Shown here: positions 1 to 10,441 of the stretch, one piece after another
How the letters are laid out: the number at the start of each line of letters is the position of its first letter
How positions within the stretch are numbered: position 1 is the first letter of the stretch
From: Pseudomonadota bacterium
Lineage (GTDB): Bacteria > Pseudomonadota > Gammaproteobacteria > Steroidobacterales > Woeseiaceae
Reading direction: 5' to 3'
Assembly (NCBI GenBank): GCA_027618995.1
Contig: JAQCGO010000003.1
Coordinates: 106,854 to 170,853, forward strand
DNA length: 64,000 nt
Notes under the pieces: model-generated
The model's input: the letters and a program-made list of their open reading frames with translations, nothing else
Databases searched by the model: none
What the model was told of the DNA's origin: nothing
Position numbers and translations under genes: made by a program

Positions 1-591
1 GGATTCCTCGAGGCCAGCAGCATGGTCGAGCGCGTCGACGCGACCGCGAATGTCGACCGGGCGAGTGGTGACATCCATCCGATGGGTAATCCGCATGTGC
101 AGACGAATCCGCACAACATCGCGGCGATTGCCATAGTACTGGCCGACCGCATGCGTGAGCTTGATGTGGCGAACGCTGCGATCTATGCCGCCGGGCTTGC
201 CGAATTTCAATCGCGTTGGGCGGCCGCTATTCTGCAACGGGAATCGCGGGCTTCCGGTCTGAAGGGCAAGCAGGTCATTACGCATCACAAATCGTGGGTC
301 TACCTGGAACGTTGGCTGGGTCTCGTCGAAGTCGCGAACCTCGAGGAAATTCCTGGCCTGCCGCCGACCGCGGGTCACCTGGGCAGACTCGTAGCGCGAT
401 TCGAGAATGGCGGTGCGGATGTCATTATCCGGTCGCCGTACCAGGATGATCGCGCGTCCGAGTGGCTGGCGGAGCGTACCGGGATCACGGCCATCGTATT
501 GCCGTTGACGGTGGGTGGAACAGACGAGGCGACCGACCTGTTCCAGTTGTTTGACGACATTATTGAACGATTACTGGGAGCAACGTTGTGA
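1..591 (+). CDS. Metal ABC transporter substrate-binding protein (ZnuA-like), 5' truncated by window edge
   Basis: Frame open from base 1 (GFLEASSMVERVD...); DIHPMGNPHVQTNPHN and HHKSWVYLERWLGL motifs typical of cluster A-I Zn/Mn solute-binding proteins; followed by a permease with 4 bp overlap. Confidence 0.85.
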   Translation, partial: GFLEASSMVERVDATANVDRASGDIHPMGNPHVQTNPHNIAAIAIVLADRMRELDVANAAIYAAGLAEFQSRWAAAILQRESRASGLKGKQVITHHKSWVYLERWLGLVEVANLEEIPGLPPTAGHLGRLVARFENGGADVIIRSPYQDDRASEWLAERTGITAIVLPLTVGGTDEATDLFQLFDDIIERLLGATL

Positions 592-1361
592 CCCTGGAGT
601 TGCTGGACTGGACCATCATCGGTCCTGCATTTGTGGCCGGCCTGATCGTACTCAGCACGCACGTACCATTAGGCCATGAAGTTCTGAAGCGCGGCATCAT
701 CTTCATCGATCTGGCGATCGCGCAGATCGCCGGGCTTGGTGTGATCGCGGCGCATAGCATGAACTGGGATCAGGACGGCATCGAGGTACAGATCGCGGCC
801 GTCAGCGCGGCGCTGATCGCGGCGGTTGGGCTGCACTGGACTGAAAAACGCTGGGCGAGCAACCAGGAGCCGCTGATCGGCATACTATTCATACTCGCGG
901 CCACGGGTGGAATCCTGCTGCTCGCCGGCAACCCGCATGGCAGCGAGCACCTGAAAGAGCTGCTGGTCGGGCAAATCCTCTGGTCGACCTGGACATCACT
1001 GCTGCCAATCGCAGCGCTATACGTCGGCCTGCTGGTAATCTGGTTTACGACGCGCGAACGGGGCGGTCCGCTGGCTTTCTACCTGATCTTCGCCGTCGCT
1101 GTTACGGCATCGGTACAAATTGTTGGCATCTACCTGGTTTTTGCGAGCCTGATAATTCCAGCCCTGGCCACGCAGCATCTGCAGCATGGCCGACGTCTGA
1201 CGGTTGGCTACGCCATCGGTGCGGTTTCGTACTTTGTTGGCATCGCGTTGTCAGCAATACTCGACTTCCCGACCGGTGCGATTATCGTCTGGACGATGGC
1301 GCTGGTGGCATTAGCGGCCGGTTTCCTCAAACCGGGTGCCGTGCCAAAGCGAGGCTCCTGA
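588..1361 (+). CDS. Metal ABC transporter permease (ZnuB/ABC-3 family)
   Basis: Polytopic 257 aa protein, GTG start overlapping the upstream ORF; GHEVLKRGIIFIDLAIAQIAGLG motif. Confidence 0.85.
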   Translation: MTLELLDWTIIGPAFVAGLIVLSTHVPLGHEVLKRGIIFIDLAIAQIAGLGVIAAHSMNWDQDGIEVQIAAVSAALIAAVGLHWTEKRWASNQEPLIGILFILAATGGILLLAGNPHGSEHLKELLVGQILWSTWTSLLPIAALYVGLLVIWFTTRERGGPLAFYLIFAVAVTASVQIVGIYLVFASLIIPALATQHLQHGRRLTVGYAIGAVSYFVGIALSAILDFPTGAIIVWTMALVALAAGFLKPGAVPKRGS

Positions 1362-1371
1362 CAGGGCTTGT

Positions 1372-2379
1372 TCAATCGGGTAGCTCGGTCTCAAGCTCGA
1401 ACATTTGGCCGAGGATGCGACGCCACTCGTCGTAGCGATCGGCCACCCAGCCCTTGAGTTCAAAGACGCGTGCCTCGATCGCGTTGATCGTTGGCGCCAT
1501 TTCGTTTTCAAACCCGGCGGCCCACTTTTCCTGCTCCTGTACGGCTTGCCGGTCCCACTTGTAATTTTCGTAGTGGCTGCTGATAGCTTCAAAGCTGCCA
1601 GGCGGCGCGGTGCTCTGCGCGTTGGCAATGCGCTCCGCTTCCTGCGCCTGATAGCGGGAAAATTTCTGGCGATATTCGCGCCACACTTTATAGACGACCT
1701 CGATGTCAGCGCTTAGCTCGCGAAATTTGGCATCGATGGCATCCGTAAATACGTATTCGACATCGCGAATGCGCTCGATTCGAGCCAGCATCGGGTCGCT
1801 TTTGGCCGGGAGCCGTCGAATGCGCAACGTGCCATCCGCTGTGCTTTCAAGGTAGCCGTCGAAGGCTGCGGGCGCCAGTTGCTGGCCGTAGCGCAGCAGG
1901 GAAACCTCGATGACAGTGTTAAGTGACGGCATATCGCGACTGCTGCGAGCCGCGATCAGACTGGCGCCGAACTCAGCAAACAAGTCCTGCTGTGGTCCGC
2001 TGAAAATTTCGTTGAGCCACACGGTTCCGCTGGCGTCAGTAACCTGCAGGCGCAGTTGCAGGGTTTCGCCGTCGGAATTCAGGATTGTGCCGGACACCAG
2101 CAGTTCAGCCGCCGGATCGGACTCGGGAATTACTCGCACTGCGCCCCCCACGCGCGCGCTGACCAGCATGTCGTGTAATACGAAAGGCAGATAAAGTGCT
2201 TCGATCTCGCGTACGCGAGGGAATACCTGCAGCTTGCGGTGCAAGGATCGATCCGCTGGAATGCCCGGGTCAAATATCGCGATCGAAATATTCAATCGCG
2301 TCGGATCGCGTCCGACATCGGCCAACACGTGTTGCCAGGCGGCCGATAACAGGACGATGCAGAGCGCTGCCTTCATCAA
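1372..2379 (-). CDS. Exported protein of unknown function, paralogue of the 42128..43366 product
   Basis: N-terminal signal peptide; blocks such as GAVRVIPESDPAAELLVSGTILNSDGE and YDEWRRILGQMFELET align with the 42 kb protein. Confidence 0.75.
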   Translation of the reverse strand: MMKAALCIVLLSAAWQHVLADVGRDPTRLNISIAIFDPGIPADRSLHRKLQVFPRVREIEALYLPFVLHDMLVSARVGGAVRVIPESDPAAELLVSGTILNSDGETLQLRLQVTDASGTVWLNEIFSGPQQDLFAEFGASLIAARSSRDMPSLNTVIEVSLLRYGQQLAPAAFDGYLESTADGTLRIRRLPAKSDPMLARIERIRDVEYVFTDAIDAKFRELSADIEVVYKVWREYRQKFSRYQAQEAERIANAQSTAPPGSFEAISSHYENYKWDRQAVQEQEKWAAGFENEMAPTINAIEARVFELKGWVADRYDEWRRILGQMFELETELPD

Positions 2380-3053
2380 GGGAATATCTCACCCGTGCTG
2401 CAGACCCGTTTCATGCTCAGTGTTTCGACGCAATTAAAGTCGGTCTCTGGCAGGTCAAATTTCATGTAGATACGATTCAGCGTGAATGGCGTTCTGGTGG
2501 AGCCGGACGAAACCGTTGTCGAGACGTGCAGGTTCCGGCCATCCGACGAAATCGTGAAGCGGTGACTGATCAGCAGTCCATCGGGCAGAATCAGATGCGA
2601 TTCGAGGCGATTGCCGTTCCAGTTGCACACCTCGGTACCGTACTCACTTTGCGTTCGTTTGGCGTAGCCCTCGTAAAACTCACACAGCATGGAAAAGTCA
2701 TTTTTCCTGGACACACTGATTTCGTATTCGGATTGTTCAATCGTCAGGACGTCCGGGCGTGTAATCAGCTCGGCGAGTCGCGCCAGCGCGACGATCTTGG
2801 AGAAGTCCTGCGTCGGTTGCGGCGCATTACCGGGATAGCCGGAGTCCGGAAGGGGGCGACTGATGCGTCGCAGCATGCTGTTGAGAACTGCCTGCGCATC
2901 ATCCCCGCGTGAATAGTCGCGCTCCCAGGAACCACTCAGGTCGACCGGCATGCCGCCGGTGAAATTGCGCGTGCTGGTATCGGCGACCGGCTGGGTTGCG
3001 CAGCCTGCAAGCAGCAGGCACAGCGGGGCCGCGACGGTAACCGGTAATCGCAT
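2376..3053 (-). CDS. Putative lipoprotein, unknown function
   Basis: Lipobox LLLAGC at N-terminus; overlaps the downstream gene by 4 bp. Confidence 0.65.
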   Translation of the reverse strand: MRLPVTVAAPLCLLLAGCATQPVADTSTRNFTGGMPVDLSGSWERDYSRGDDAQAVLNSMLRRISRPLPDSGYPGNAPQPTQDFSKIVALARLAELITRPDVLTIEQSEYEISVSRKNDFSMLCEFYEGYAKRTQSEYGTEVCNWNGNRLESHLILPDGLLISHRFTISSDGRNLHVSTTVSSGSTRTPFTLNRIYMKFDLPETDFNCVETLSMKRVCSTGEIFP

Positions 3054-3066
3054 CGACTTCTACCAC

Positions 3067-4374
3067 CTAACCGGTGCGTCGCTTCCGGCGGGACTTCTGT
3101 GGTGGGCCCGCACGACGACTGCGCGGCTTCTTGTTCTGATTGCCTGACGAACGGTTGCCACGACCTTTCGTCAGGGGCTCTGCCTTGATGCGCTGGTCGG
3201 GCTCATAGCCGGGCAAAATCTTCTTCTCGATTGCACAACCGAGAAGTTTTTCAATGTCGGCGAGCAAGTGCTGCTCGTCAACACAAACCAGTGATACCGC
3301 ATGCCCGGACTGACCCGCGCGTGCCGTACGCCCGATGCGATGCACGTAGTCTTCCGCGACGAACGGCAGTTCATAGTTCACAACATGCGGCAGTTTGTCG
3401 ATATCGAGTCCGCGTGCGGCGATATCGGTCGCGACTAGAACCCGGACCTTGTTTGCCTTGAAGTCTGCCAGCGCGCGAGTTCGCGCACCTTGCGACTTGT
3501 TGCCGTGAATAGCGGCCGACGTAATGCCGTCGCCGGTCAATTGTTCCGCGAGACGGTTGGCGCCGTGCTTGGTGCGCGTAAACACGAGTACCTGGCGCCA
3601 GTTCTCGTTGCCGATGCGTTCCGAAAGCAGTTGCCGCTTGCGGAGCTTGTCGACCGGATGCACGACCTGCTTGACAAGATCGGCGGGCTTGTTGCGCTGC
3701 GCAGCTTCAATTTCCGTCGGCGAATTCAGCAGATCACTGGCAAGCCGCCGGATGTCATCGGAAAAAGTCGCGGAGAACAACAGGTTCTGGCGCTTGGCTG
3801 GCAGGGCCTTCAGGACCTTGCGGATATCGCGAATAAAACCCATATCGAGCATGCGATCGGCTTCATCCAGCACGAGGAACTCGACCTTGGACAGATCGAT
3901 CGTTCTTTGCTGCATATGGTCCAGCAGCCGACCAGGGGTGGCGACGACGATGTCGACACCTTTGCGCAACTTGTCGATTTGCGTGTTGATGCTCACGCCA
4001 CCGAAGATGACCGCAGTCCGGAATGGCAGGTGCGCACCATAGTCACGCACGCTTTCCGCGACCTGCGCCGCCAGTTCACGCGTCGGCGTCAGGATCAGGG
4101 CGCGAATGCTGCGCCGGTTGTCCGGCGAAAGCTGCAATCGCTGCAGCATGGGCAGAGTGAAGCCCGCTGTCTTGCCGGTACCCGTCTGGGCTCCGGCCAG
4201 CACATCGCGGCCTGCTAGAATAAGAGGAATGGCTTGCTGCTGGATCGGGGTAACTGTCTTGTATCCCTTTTCTTCGACCGCACGCAGCAATTCGGCCGTC
4301 AGGCCGAGCTGATTGAATAACATTGTTGTTTTGCTCCAGGCGCCTGACTCGAGGGCGGCTATAAAGCCACGCAA
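3067..4374 (-). CDS. rhlE: DEAD-box ATP-dependent RNA helicase, RhlE-like (start probably 4323)
   Basis: [40 protein letters not shown] motifs; basic C-terminal tail; [21 protein letters not shown] internal start likely. Confidence 0.92.
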   Translation of the reverse strand: MRGFIAALESGAWSKTTMLFNQLGLTAELLRAVEEKGYKTVTPIQQQAIPLILAGRDVLAGAQTGTGKTAGFTLPMLQRLQLSPDNRRSIRALILTPTRELAAQVAESVRDYGAHLPFRTAVIFGGVSINTQIDKLRKGVDIVVATPGRLLDHMQQRTIDLSKVEFLVLDEADRMLDMGFIRDIRKVLKALPAKRQNLLFSATFSDDIRRLASDLLNSPTEIEAAQRNKPADLVKQVVHPVDKLRKRQLLSERIGNENWRQVLVFTRTKHGANRLAEQLTGDGITSAAIHGNKSQGARTRALADFKANKVRVLVATDIAARGLDIDKLPHVVNYELPFVAEDYVHRIGRTARAGQSGHAVSLVCVDEQHLLADIEKLLGCAIEKKILPGYEPDQRIKAEPLTKGRGNRSSGNQNKKPRSRRAGPPQKSRRKRRTG

Positions 4375-4589
4375 GATTCGGTCCAGGCTGGTGTTTCAAG
4401 TGGCTCCGGGGCCCGCAAAAGCGCGGTTCGGAGTAGCTGGCGCAGACCGAAGTGCGCCAAGACGCCGCGGACTATAACAGCTTGCGCGGCAAATGAAAGG
4501 ACCCACTGCCGGAATCGCAACGCAATCCAGTGCAGGTATACTGCGGCGACGGCCAAAATATCATCAATAGCATTACGCCTGGGGATTTA

Positions 4590-4931
4590 GTGAGACCAGA
4601 AACCATCGCCATCGCTGCAATATTCCTTGGCTTCGCACTGGCCGAGTTTGTCCGCACAAACCTGTTTCACAAGGTGCGGCAGCGGCGCAAGGATGGGGTA
4701 GTCGAGGTCATCAGTACAGCGACTCTGGTTATGCTCACCCAGCCATTGGTGCTGCTCGCCGGCGGCCTGCTCGCAGCAGCGATCGCACCGGACGCGCGCG
4801 ACAGCCTTGGTGGAATACCGCTCGTTGCCCAGGTGGCGCTGTTCCTCGTTCCGGACCGCGTCGGCGTCGAGAATCTTCCACCGGTCAGTGCTCAGCACCA
4901 GTTGCTGTGGCCGCTGGTTCGGGATCGCTAA
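4590..4931 (+). pseudogene. N-terminal fragment of sterol desaturase/fatty acid hydroxylase family protein
   Basis: Hydrophobic N-terminal region RPETIAIAAIFLGFALAEFV...LVAQVALFLV followed by a degraded QHQLLWPL remnant; His-box catalytic region missing. Confidence 0.5.
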
Positions 4932-4937
4932 CCCGGC

Positions 4938-6266
4938 ATGTTCGAATTTCTAGCAGGCTACTACGCCAAGAGCGCCTTGGTTGATCCACGCGACCCGACA
5001 GACCCGGCCGTGCAGCGCGAGTTGCGGCGACGCAGATGGTCGGCTTTTCTTGCCATAACCTTTGGCTACGGCTTCTATTATGTTTGCCGCCTCAGTTTCA
5101 GTGTTGCCAAGAAGTCCATGGCGGACGCGGGTGTGTTTAACGCCGAGGAGCTGGGACTCATCGGGTCCGCTGTCTTTTTCGCCTATGGCATAGGCAAACT
5201 GGTAAACGGTCTGCTCGCAGATCGCGTTAACACGCGCAAATTCATGGCGACCGGCCTGTTGGTCTCCGCCGCCATCAATCTGACCCTTGGGTTTTCAACG
5301 GCATTCACCGTTTTCCTGGTGCTGTGGGCAGCCAATGGCTGGTTCCAGTCCTTCGGTGCCGGCTCCAGTGTTGTCACCATCACACATTGGTACGACGGCA
5401 AACAACGTGGCACGTTTTACGGTATCTGGGCCAGCAGCCATAACATCGGCGAAGCGATCACATTCATCGGTACGGCGGTGATCGTAAGCATGTTCGGCTG
5501 GATGTGGGGATTTCGAGTTGCCGGCATAGTTTGTATCGTCACCAGCCTGTTCATATGGCGATTCCTGTACGAGCGGCCGGAAGCTTATGGGCTGCCGAGC
5601 GCTATTCGGGAGTCGGATTCGACCAGTCACCACAGCGTGAGCCAGAAGCAGTTGGCGGTTTTCAAGAACCCTGCAGTCTGGATTCTCGGCCTCGCCAGTG
5701 CGAGTTTTTATGTGACACGCTACGCCATCAACAGCTGGGGCGTGTTCTTTCTTGAAGCCGAAAAAGGTTACAGCACAATTACGGCCGGACAAATCCTCGC
5801 AGCGAATGCGGTCGCCGGAATTTTCGCAACATTTTTTTCCGGAATATTGTCGGACAAGTATTTCAACGGCCAGCGTAATTGGCCCGCCCTGATGTTCGGG
5901 ATTATTTTTGCAGTTGGCACGGCATGGTTTGTGCTCGGTCCCGCCAATCTTTACGCCGACTACGCGGCGATGGTCCTGTTCGGACTTGGCGTTGGTGCGC
6001 TGATGGTTTACCTCGGTGGCCTGATGGCGGTGGATATCTGCTCCAAAGATGCTTCCGGCGCAGCGTTGGGCGCAATCGGCGTCGCGAGCTATATCGGGGC
6101 AGGTGTGCAGGACATCATCAGTGGCAGATTGATCAACGACGCCGCGATTGTTGTGGATGGAAAGACGGTGTATGACTTTGATGCAGCCGGCATGTTGTGG
6201 ATCGGCGCCACTGTTGTGTCGCTGATTCTCGCAACCTTTGTCTGGAACGCGAAGTCGCCGGATTAG
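4938..6266 (+). CDS. MFS transporter, organophosphate:phosphate antiporter (GlpT/UhpC-like) family
   Basis: 12-TM MFS; GYGFYYVCRLSFSVAKKSM and GTFYGIWASSHNIGEA motifs typical of the OPA family. Confidence 0.88.
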   Translation: MFEFLAGYYAKSALVDPRDPTDPAVQRELRRRRWSAFLAITFGYGFYYVCRLSFSVAKKSMADAGVFNAEELGLIGSAVFFAYGIGKLVNGLLADRVNTRKFMATGLLVSAAINLTLGFSTAFTVFLVLWAANGWFQSFGAGSSVVTITHWYDGKQRGTFYGIWASSHNIGEAITFIGTAVIVSMFGWMWGFRVAGIVCIVTSLFIWRFLYERPEAYGLPSAIRESDSTSHHSVSQKQLAVFKNPAVWILGLASASFYVTRYAINSWGVFFLEAEKGYSTITAGQILAANAVAGIFATFFSGILSDKYFNGQRNWPALMFGIIFAVGTAWFVLGPANLYADYAAMVLFGLGVGALMVYLGGLMAVDICSKDASGAALGAIGVASYIGAGVQDIISGRLINDAAIVVDGKTVYDFDAAGMLWIGATVVSLILATFVWNAKSPD

Positions 6267-6269
6267 CCG

Positions 6270-6857
6270 ATGCCAAAAACGATTCTCCTGCTCGATCTTG
6301 GTGGTGTGCTGGTCGATCTCGGCGACCCGGCCGGTGACATGAATCTTCCAATGAGCAACGAGCAGTTCTGGAAACTCTGGTTGTCCTCGCCGCTCGTGCA
6401 TCAGTTCGAAACGGGGCAGCTTGATAGCGATGATTTTTTCGCGAGCTTTGGTGCCGATGTCGGCATTCCGGATGCTACGGATTTCGGGCTCCGTCTGGAC
6501 CGATGGAGTTTGCCCCTGTTTGCGGGTGTTGAGCCGTTGCTTCGGTCGCTCGCCGGGACCAACGACATCGCATTGTTGTCGAACACCAATGAGATTCACT
6601 GGCAGCACGTGTTGTCGCAGACGGACGTTTTTTCGAGCTTTGCGCATTTGTTCCTGTCGTTCGAGACGGGTAACGCCAAACCTGCGGCCGCGGCTTTCCT
6701 CGATGTCGTACAGCACTTTGCCTGCACACCGGTAGACATCGTTTTTTTCGACGACAATGTGAGTAACGTAGCGGTGGCGAAAGCGAGTGGATTGCGCGCA
6801 AAGCAGGTCCACGGTTTCGCGGAGCTCAGGCAGGCTGTGGCTGAATACAGCGGCTAA
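6270..6857 (+). CDS. HAD-superfamily hydrolase
   Basis: LLLDLGGVLVDL motif I, LLSNTNEIH motif II, FFDDNVSNV motif IV. Confidence 0.85.
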   Translation: MPKTILLLDLGGVLVDLGDPAGDMNLPMSNEQFWKLWLSSPLVHQFETGQLDSDDFFASFGADVGIPDATDFGLRLDRWSLPLFAGVEPLLRSLAGTNDIALLSNTNEIHWQHVLSQTDVFSSFAHLFLSFETGNAKPAAAAFLDVVQHFACTPVDIVFFDDNVSNVAVAKASGLRAKQVHGFAELRQAVAEYSG

Positions 6858-8080
6858 TTCTTCAGGAGTTTTTCCACTCGCTGCGCCAGCCATCGGGATC
6901 GATTGACGGCGACGAAACTTGCGCGGAAATGATCGGCAGCAGCTCGGTCGCCCTTGCGATTCGCGGCGATGGTCAGGTAGGCCAGCATGTCAGCATCGCT
7001 GGCGCCGCCGTCGTTCTTCCGCCAGGCATCCGCCAGCAGATCGCCACCCTCATCATATCGCCCACGCATTACCAGCGCCGCACCTTTCAGAGCGAGCAGA
7101 CCCGCGGTTTTCCCTGTATCAGCCAGCGCTTTCTGCAGTGCGAGATCCAGGACCAGCCAGGACGGATCATCGGCATCAAGTTCGATCCGGGCTTGTGCCT
7201 GCAGCCATGCGCGGCGCTCCGCGAGCGCTAAATTCGGGTTGGCCAATTGCTCACGAACATAATTGCGCGCCGCATCCGTCTGCCGATTCGCCGCCAGAGC
7301 TGCGGCGTAGCCGAGCCGCAGGGCAGGGTTGCCGGGAAAGCGCTGCAAACATTGCACTCCTGAAGCCAGCGCCGCTTCACTGTCGCCTGAGTCGAGCAGC
7401 TTCTGCATGGCGCGCAATTCGAAACCCAGCAGACGTAGCTGGATGGACTCGTCCGTCATGAACGGGCTCGAGAGAATGCCAAGGCCGTCACTTACCGCAC
7501 CTTCAGTCTGGAACGGCAACAAATTGAAACCTGCGCCAAGCAGTATGGCGATAGCCAGGCTCTGCACGGCTATCTGGCCAGTACCGAGCGCGGTGCCAAA
7601 GACGTAGTTCCAGCCAAGGGCCAGCAGCAATGCCGCGAGTAGCAGCAGCTCGGCGCCCGGTCCGGCGGCGTAGATCAGCATGCTCTTCCGTCGCATCTGC
7701 CGCGCGTCCGAAGGCGTCGGGAGTATGTATCCTTCAAGCGGCACCAGCTTGATACGTACAAGCGTCGCACCGCTTTGCCAGCAGCATAATTCGCGGCCGA
7801 AACCGATGACGATCTCGCGTACCTGCCAGCCAAGCAGCCGTGCAGCCAGGGCGTGCCCCAGTTCGTGCAAAACCAGCAAGGGCGCCCAGAACAAAATGAT
7901 GAATGCGATGCTCAGGCGTTGTGCGGAATATTCCTCGAATGCCGCGGTGAGGATCATCAATGCGAACAGGGTGCCGAGGATCGTGGCAATACGGGCTTCC
8001 GCGGCTGCCAGCGGCCGTCGCCCGGCCGCAATTTTCAGGTCCGTGAACATGGCCTGATTGTGCCCCATGCAAAAGGACAA
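6854..8080 (-). CDS. M50-family (site-2 protease-like) membrane metallopeptidase with C-terminal TPR-like region
   Basis: HELGHALAARLLG zinc motif within a TM helix; repeat-like alpha-helical C-terminus. Confidence 0.75.
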   Translation of the reverse strand: MSFCMGHNQAMFTDLKIAAGRRPLAAAEARIATILGTLFALMILTAAFEEYSAQRLSIAFIILFWAPLLVLHELGHALAARLLGWQVREIVIGFGRELCCWQSGATLVRIKLVPLEGYILPTPSDARQMRRKSMLIYAAGPGAELLLLAALLLALGWNYVFGTALGTGQIAVQSLAIAILLGAGFNLLPFQTEGAVSDGLGILSSPFMTDESIQLRLLGFELRAMQKLLDSGDSEAALASGVQCLQRFPGNPALRLGYAAALAANRQTDAARNYVREQLANPNLALAERRAWLQAQARIELDADDPSWLVLDLALQKALADTGKTAGLLALKGAALVMRGRYDEGGDLLADAWRKNDGGASDADMLAYLTIAANRKGDRAAADHFRASFVAVNRSRWLAQRVEKLLKN

Positions 8081-8134
8081 GCGCAGCCCCGGAGCCGTTT
8101 TCTGCTAGTCTTTATGCAAGCACGCAAGGAAAAA

Positions 8135-8587
8135 ATGATGGATCCAGTATGGATAAAGGTGTTCATTCTGACTTTGAGCGACTGCGTCGCTCCGGCCGGA
8201 AAAACGGTTTGTCAGGAGCACGAAGTCGAGATGCAGTTTCTCGCGCAGGCCGAGTGTGAGGTTGCGTTGCAGCAGCTCATTGCGCTGAAGAACCAGTCGG
8301 CAACTACGATCGTCAACGGCCAGGAGTCCGGTTGTGCGCCATCAGCGCGTCAGGTGCAGGCATACGCAAGTTCGGACGCGGTGAAGGCTGCCAGCAATGC
8401 CGGACAGTGGCACGAGCCGGCCGCAGCTACCGAGGACGCTGCGTCGACGGTGTCCCACGCGGAGCGCCTCGCAAGCCTGAGTATCTGCGAGGAGTCTTTG
8501 GGAATCGCACCGTGCAGGCAGGGTGACATTATCGTGGAAGCAACGAGCAGCGGAATACCGGTAGAGATCTGGCGCCGCGACAACTGA
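8135..8587 (+). CDS. Hypothetical protein
   Basis: ATG-initiated 150 aa ORF in the gap between convergent genes; no recognised domain. Confidence 0.45.
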   Translation: MMDPVWIKVFILTLSDCVAPAGKTVCQEHEVEMQFLAQAECEVALQQLIALKNQSATTIVNGQESGCAPSARQVQAYASSDAVKAASNAGQWHEPAAATEDAASTVSHAERLASLSICEESLGIAPCRQGDIIVEATSSGIPVEIWRRDN

Positions 8588-8591
8588 GTTC

Positions 8592-9350
8592 CTATAAAAG
8601 GAACGGTATCAATGCCTTACGACTCTTTGGATAGTCGGCGAATTCCGCCCGATACCAGCGGTGATTGGCAACTGCGCGCGGTAGCAGGTTAGCGACCGTA
8701 AATACGGCGAAGGCCAGGCCCGCCGTAGACCAGGTGACAACGGCCCAGCCGATCCACTCGAGCATTTCGCCGAGGTAGTTCGGGCACGAGATCCAGCGGT
8801 ACAGCCCGCCATGCGGAACCCGGTAGCCCGATTCGTCCGCACCGCGCAATCGAAACAGGATCAGGTCAGCGTGCTGATTGATTACCCAGCCCGAAAAGAA
8901 TGTCGCCACGCCGAGTATGAATGCGGGACTTGCCAGCCAGGCATGGTCATAGTCAGCAAAATGCGAAATCCAGCGCGCATTGACATAGGCGTTGATGCCG
9001 TTGAAGGCTATCGCCATGCTCACGATTGACAGGGGCATGCGGTGTGTCGTTTTTCGCAGCCGGAACGGATAGATCAACGTTCGATAGACGTAGTGAAACT
9101 GCCACAGGCACAGCAACAGCAGCGGTACCAAATTGGTCGCGTTGTCGCCGGCGGCGTAAATCCAAATGAATAACACGACCGTTGGGCTTTCCATGACGAT
9201 CCAGCCCAAACGCGCGGGGATGGTCGGGCCCCAGCCGCTGCGCAAGTGCCTGCCGTAGGGCGCGGTGACAAAAAGCAACGCGATGAAGGTCAGACCGGCT
9301 GCCACGTAGACTGTAGCGACAAGCAGGTCGTGGAGTTCCGGTTCGGTCAT
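8592..9350 (-). CDS. Steroid 5-alpha-reductase C-terminal domain / methyltransferase-like membrane protein
   Basis: GGLYRWISCPNYLGEMLEWIGWAVVTWS...HRWYRAEFADYPKSRKALIPFLL signature of the family. Confidence 0.8.
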   Translation of the reverse strand: MTEPELHDLLVATVYVAAGLTFIALLFVTAPYGRHLRSGWGPTIPARLGWIVMESPTVVLFIWIYAAGDNATNLVPLLLLCLWQFHYVYRTLIYPFRLRKTTHRMPLSIVSMAIAFNGINAYVNARWISHFADYDHAWLASPAFILGVATFFSGWVINQHADLILFRLRGADESGYRVPHGGLYRWISCPNYLGEMLEWIGWAVVTWSTAGLAFAVFTVANLLPRAVANHRWYRAEFADYPKSRKALIPFLL

Positions 9351-9408
9351 GTCCTGTTGCCCGTCGACGCAAGGTCTGAAGTCTAGTACGTTTGGCCGGA
9401 GGCTTCAG

Positions 9409-10425
9409 ATGAAACGAATCGCAATTTTTGCCGATGGCACCTGGAATTCGCCGAAAGACGGTGAGGCCACGAACGTGCTGCATATGGCACGCGCGGTAAG
9501 GCCCGATGTGGCCGGCACGAAGCAGGTCGCTTTCTATGACTGGGGTGTTGGCACCGACCGCTAAAAAATTAGCGGCGGCCTGACCGGTGCCGGTATCGAC
9601 AAGAACATCCTCGATTGCTACCGCTTCCTGGTACACAACTATGCCGTCGGCGACCATCTGTTTTTCTTCGGCTTCAGCCGTGGTGCTTATACGGTGCGTT
9701 CGCTCGCCGGGCTGATCCGGAATTGCGGGCTGCTAGGCCGCAAACACGTGCACAGAATTCCCGAGGCATTTCGCCTGTATCGCAAGCGCAGCAGCGCCAG
9801 CGGGCCGAATGAGTCAGTGGCGACGCAGTTCCGGAGCGACTTCGCTGTCGCCGATATTACGCCGATCGAATTCGTGGGCGCTTGGGACACGGTCGGTGCG
9901 CTTGGCATCCCGGTGCCGTTCTGGGGCACCCTCAACAAGCGCGAGTTTCTGTTTCACGACACCGAGCCGAGCAAGATCGTGCAGCATGCGCGACATGCGG
10001 TTGCGATTGATGAAAATCGGGAGGATTTCGCGCCGGTGCTCTGGAGCGACAAGCCAGGCGTTGATATTCAGCAGGTGTGGTTTGCTGGTGTGCACAGCGA
10101 TATTGGCGGTGGTTATCGCGAAAGCGGCCTGAGCAACTGCGCGAGTCAGTGGATGCTGAATGAGGCGAACAAGTTCGGTCTGCAGTTTGAAGCGCATTTC
10201 CTTGATGCGGTAAGACCGGATCCGGCGGCCAAACAACACAACCAGCGCAAGGGAATCTATCTCGCGCGCGACGAACTGGTGCGCACCATTCGCGGACCAG
10301 TGCATCGCAGCGTCAAACAGCGTTGGGATCTTAACGCGCAGAACTATCGCAAGAAAAGCAAAGCTCTCAGTCGCCTGCTCGACTCTGTCGATGGCGACTG
10401 GAGCAACATCGATATCGTCGACTGA
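9409..10425 (+). pseudogene. DUF2235 (T6SS phospholipase-like alpha/beta hydrolase) with in-frame TAA
   Basis: FADGTWNSPKDGEATNV...YDWGVGTDR*KISGGLTGAGIDKNILDCYRFLVHNY...FFGFSRGAYTVRSLAGLI; both sides of the stop are in one frame; TAA at 9562-9564. Confidence 0.8.
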
Positions 10426-10441
10426 GCAAAAGGCCAGATTT

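Noticed and set aside
5295-6893. 532 aa minus-strand ORF across the MFS and HAD genes
   Set aside because: Shadow ORF in high-GC DNA; opposite strand has strong family matches.
9409-10425. Type VI secretion effector locus
   Set aside because: DUF2235 proteins can be T6SS effectors, but no VgrG, Hcp, PAAR or immunity-like genes are present.
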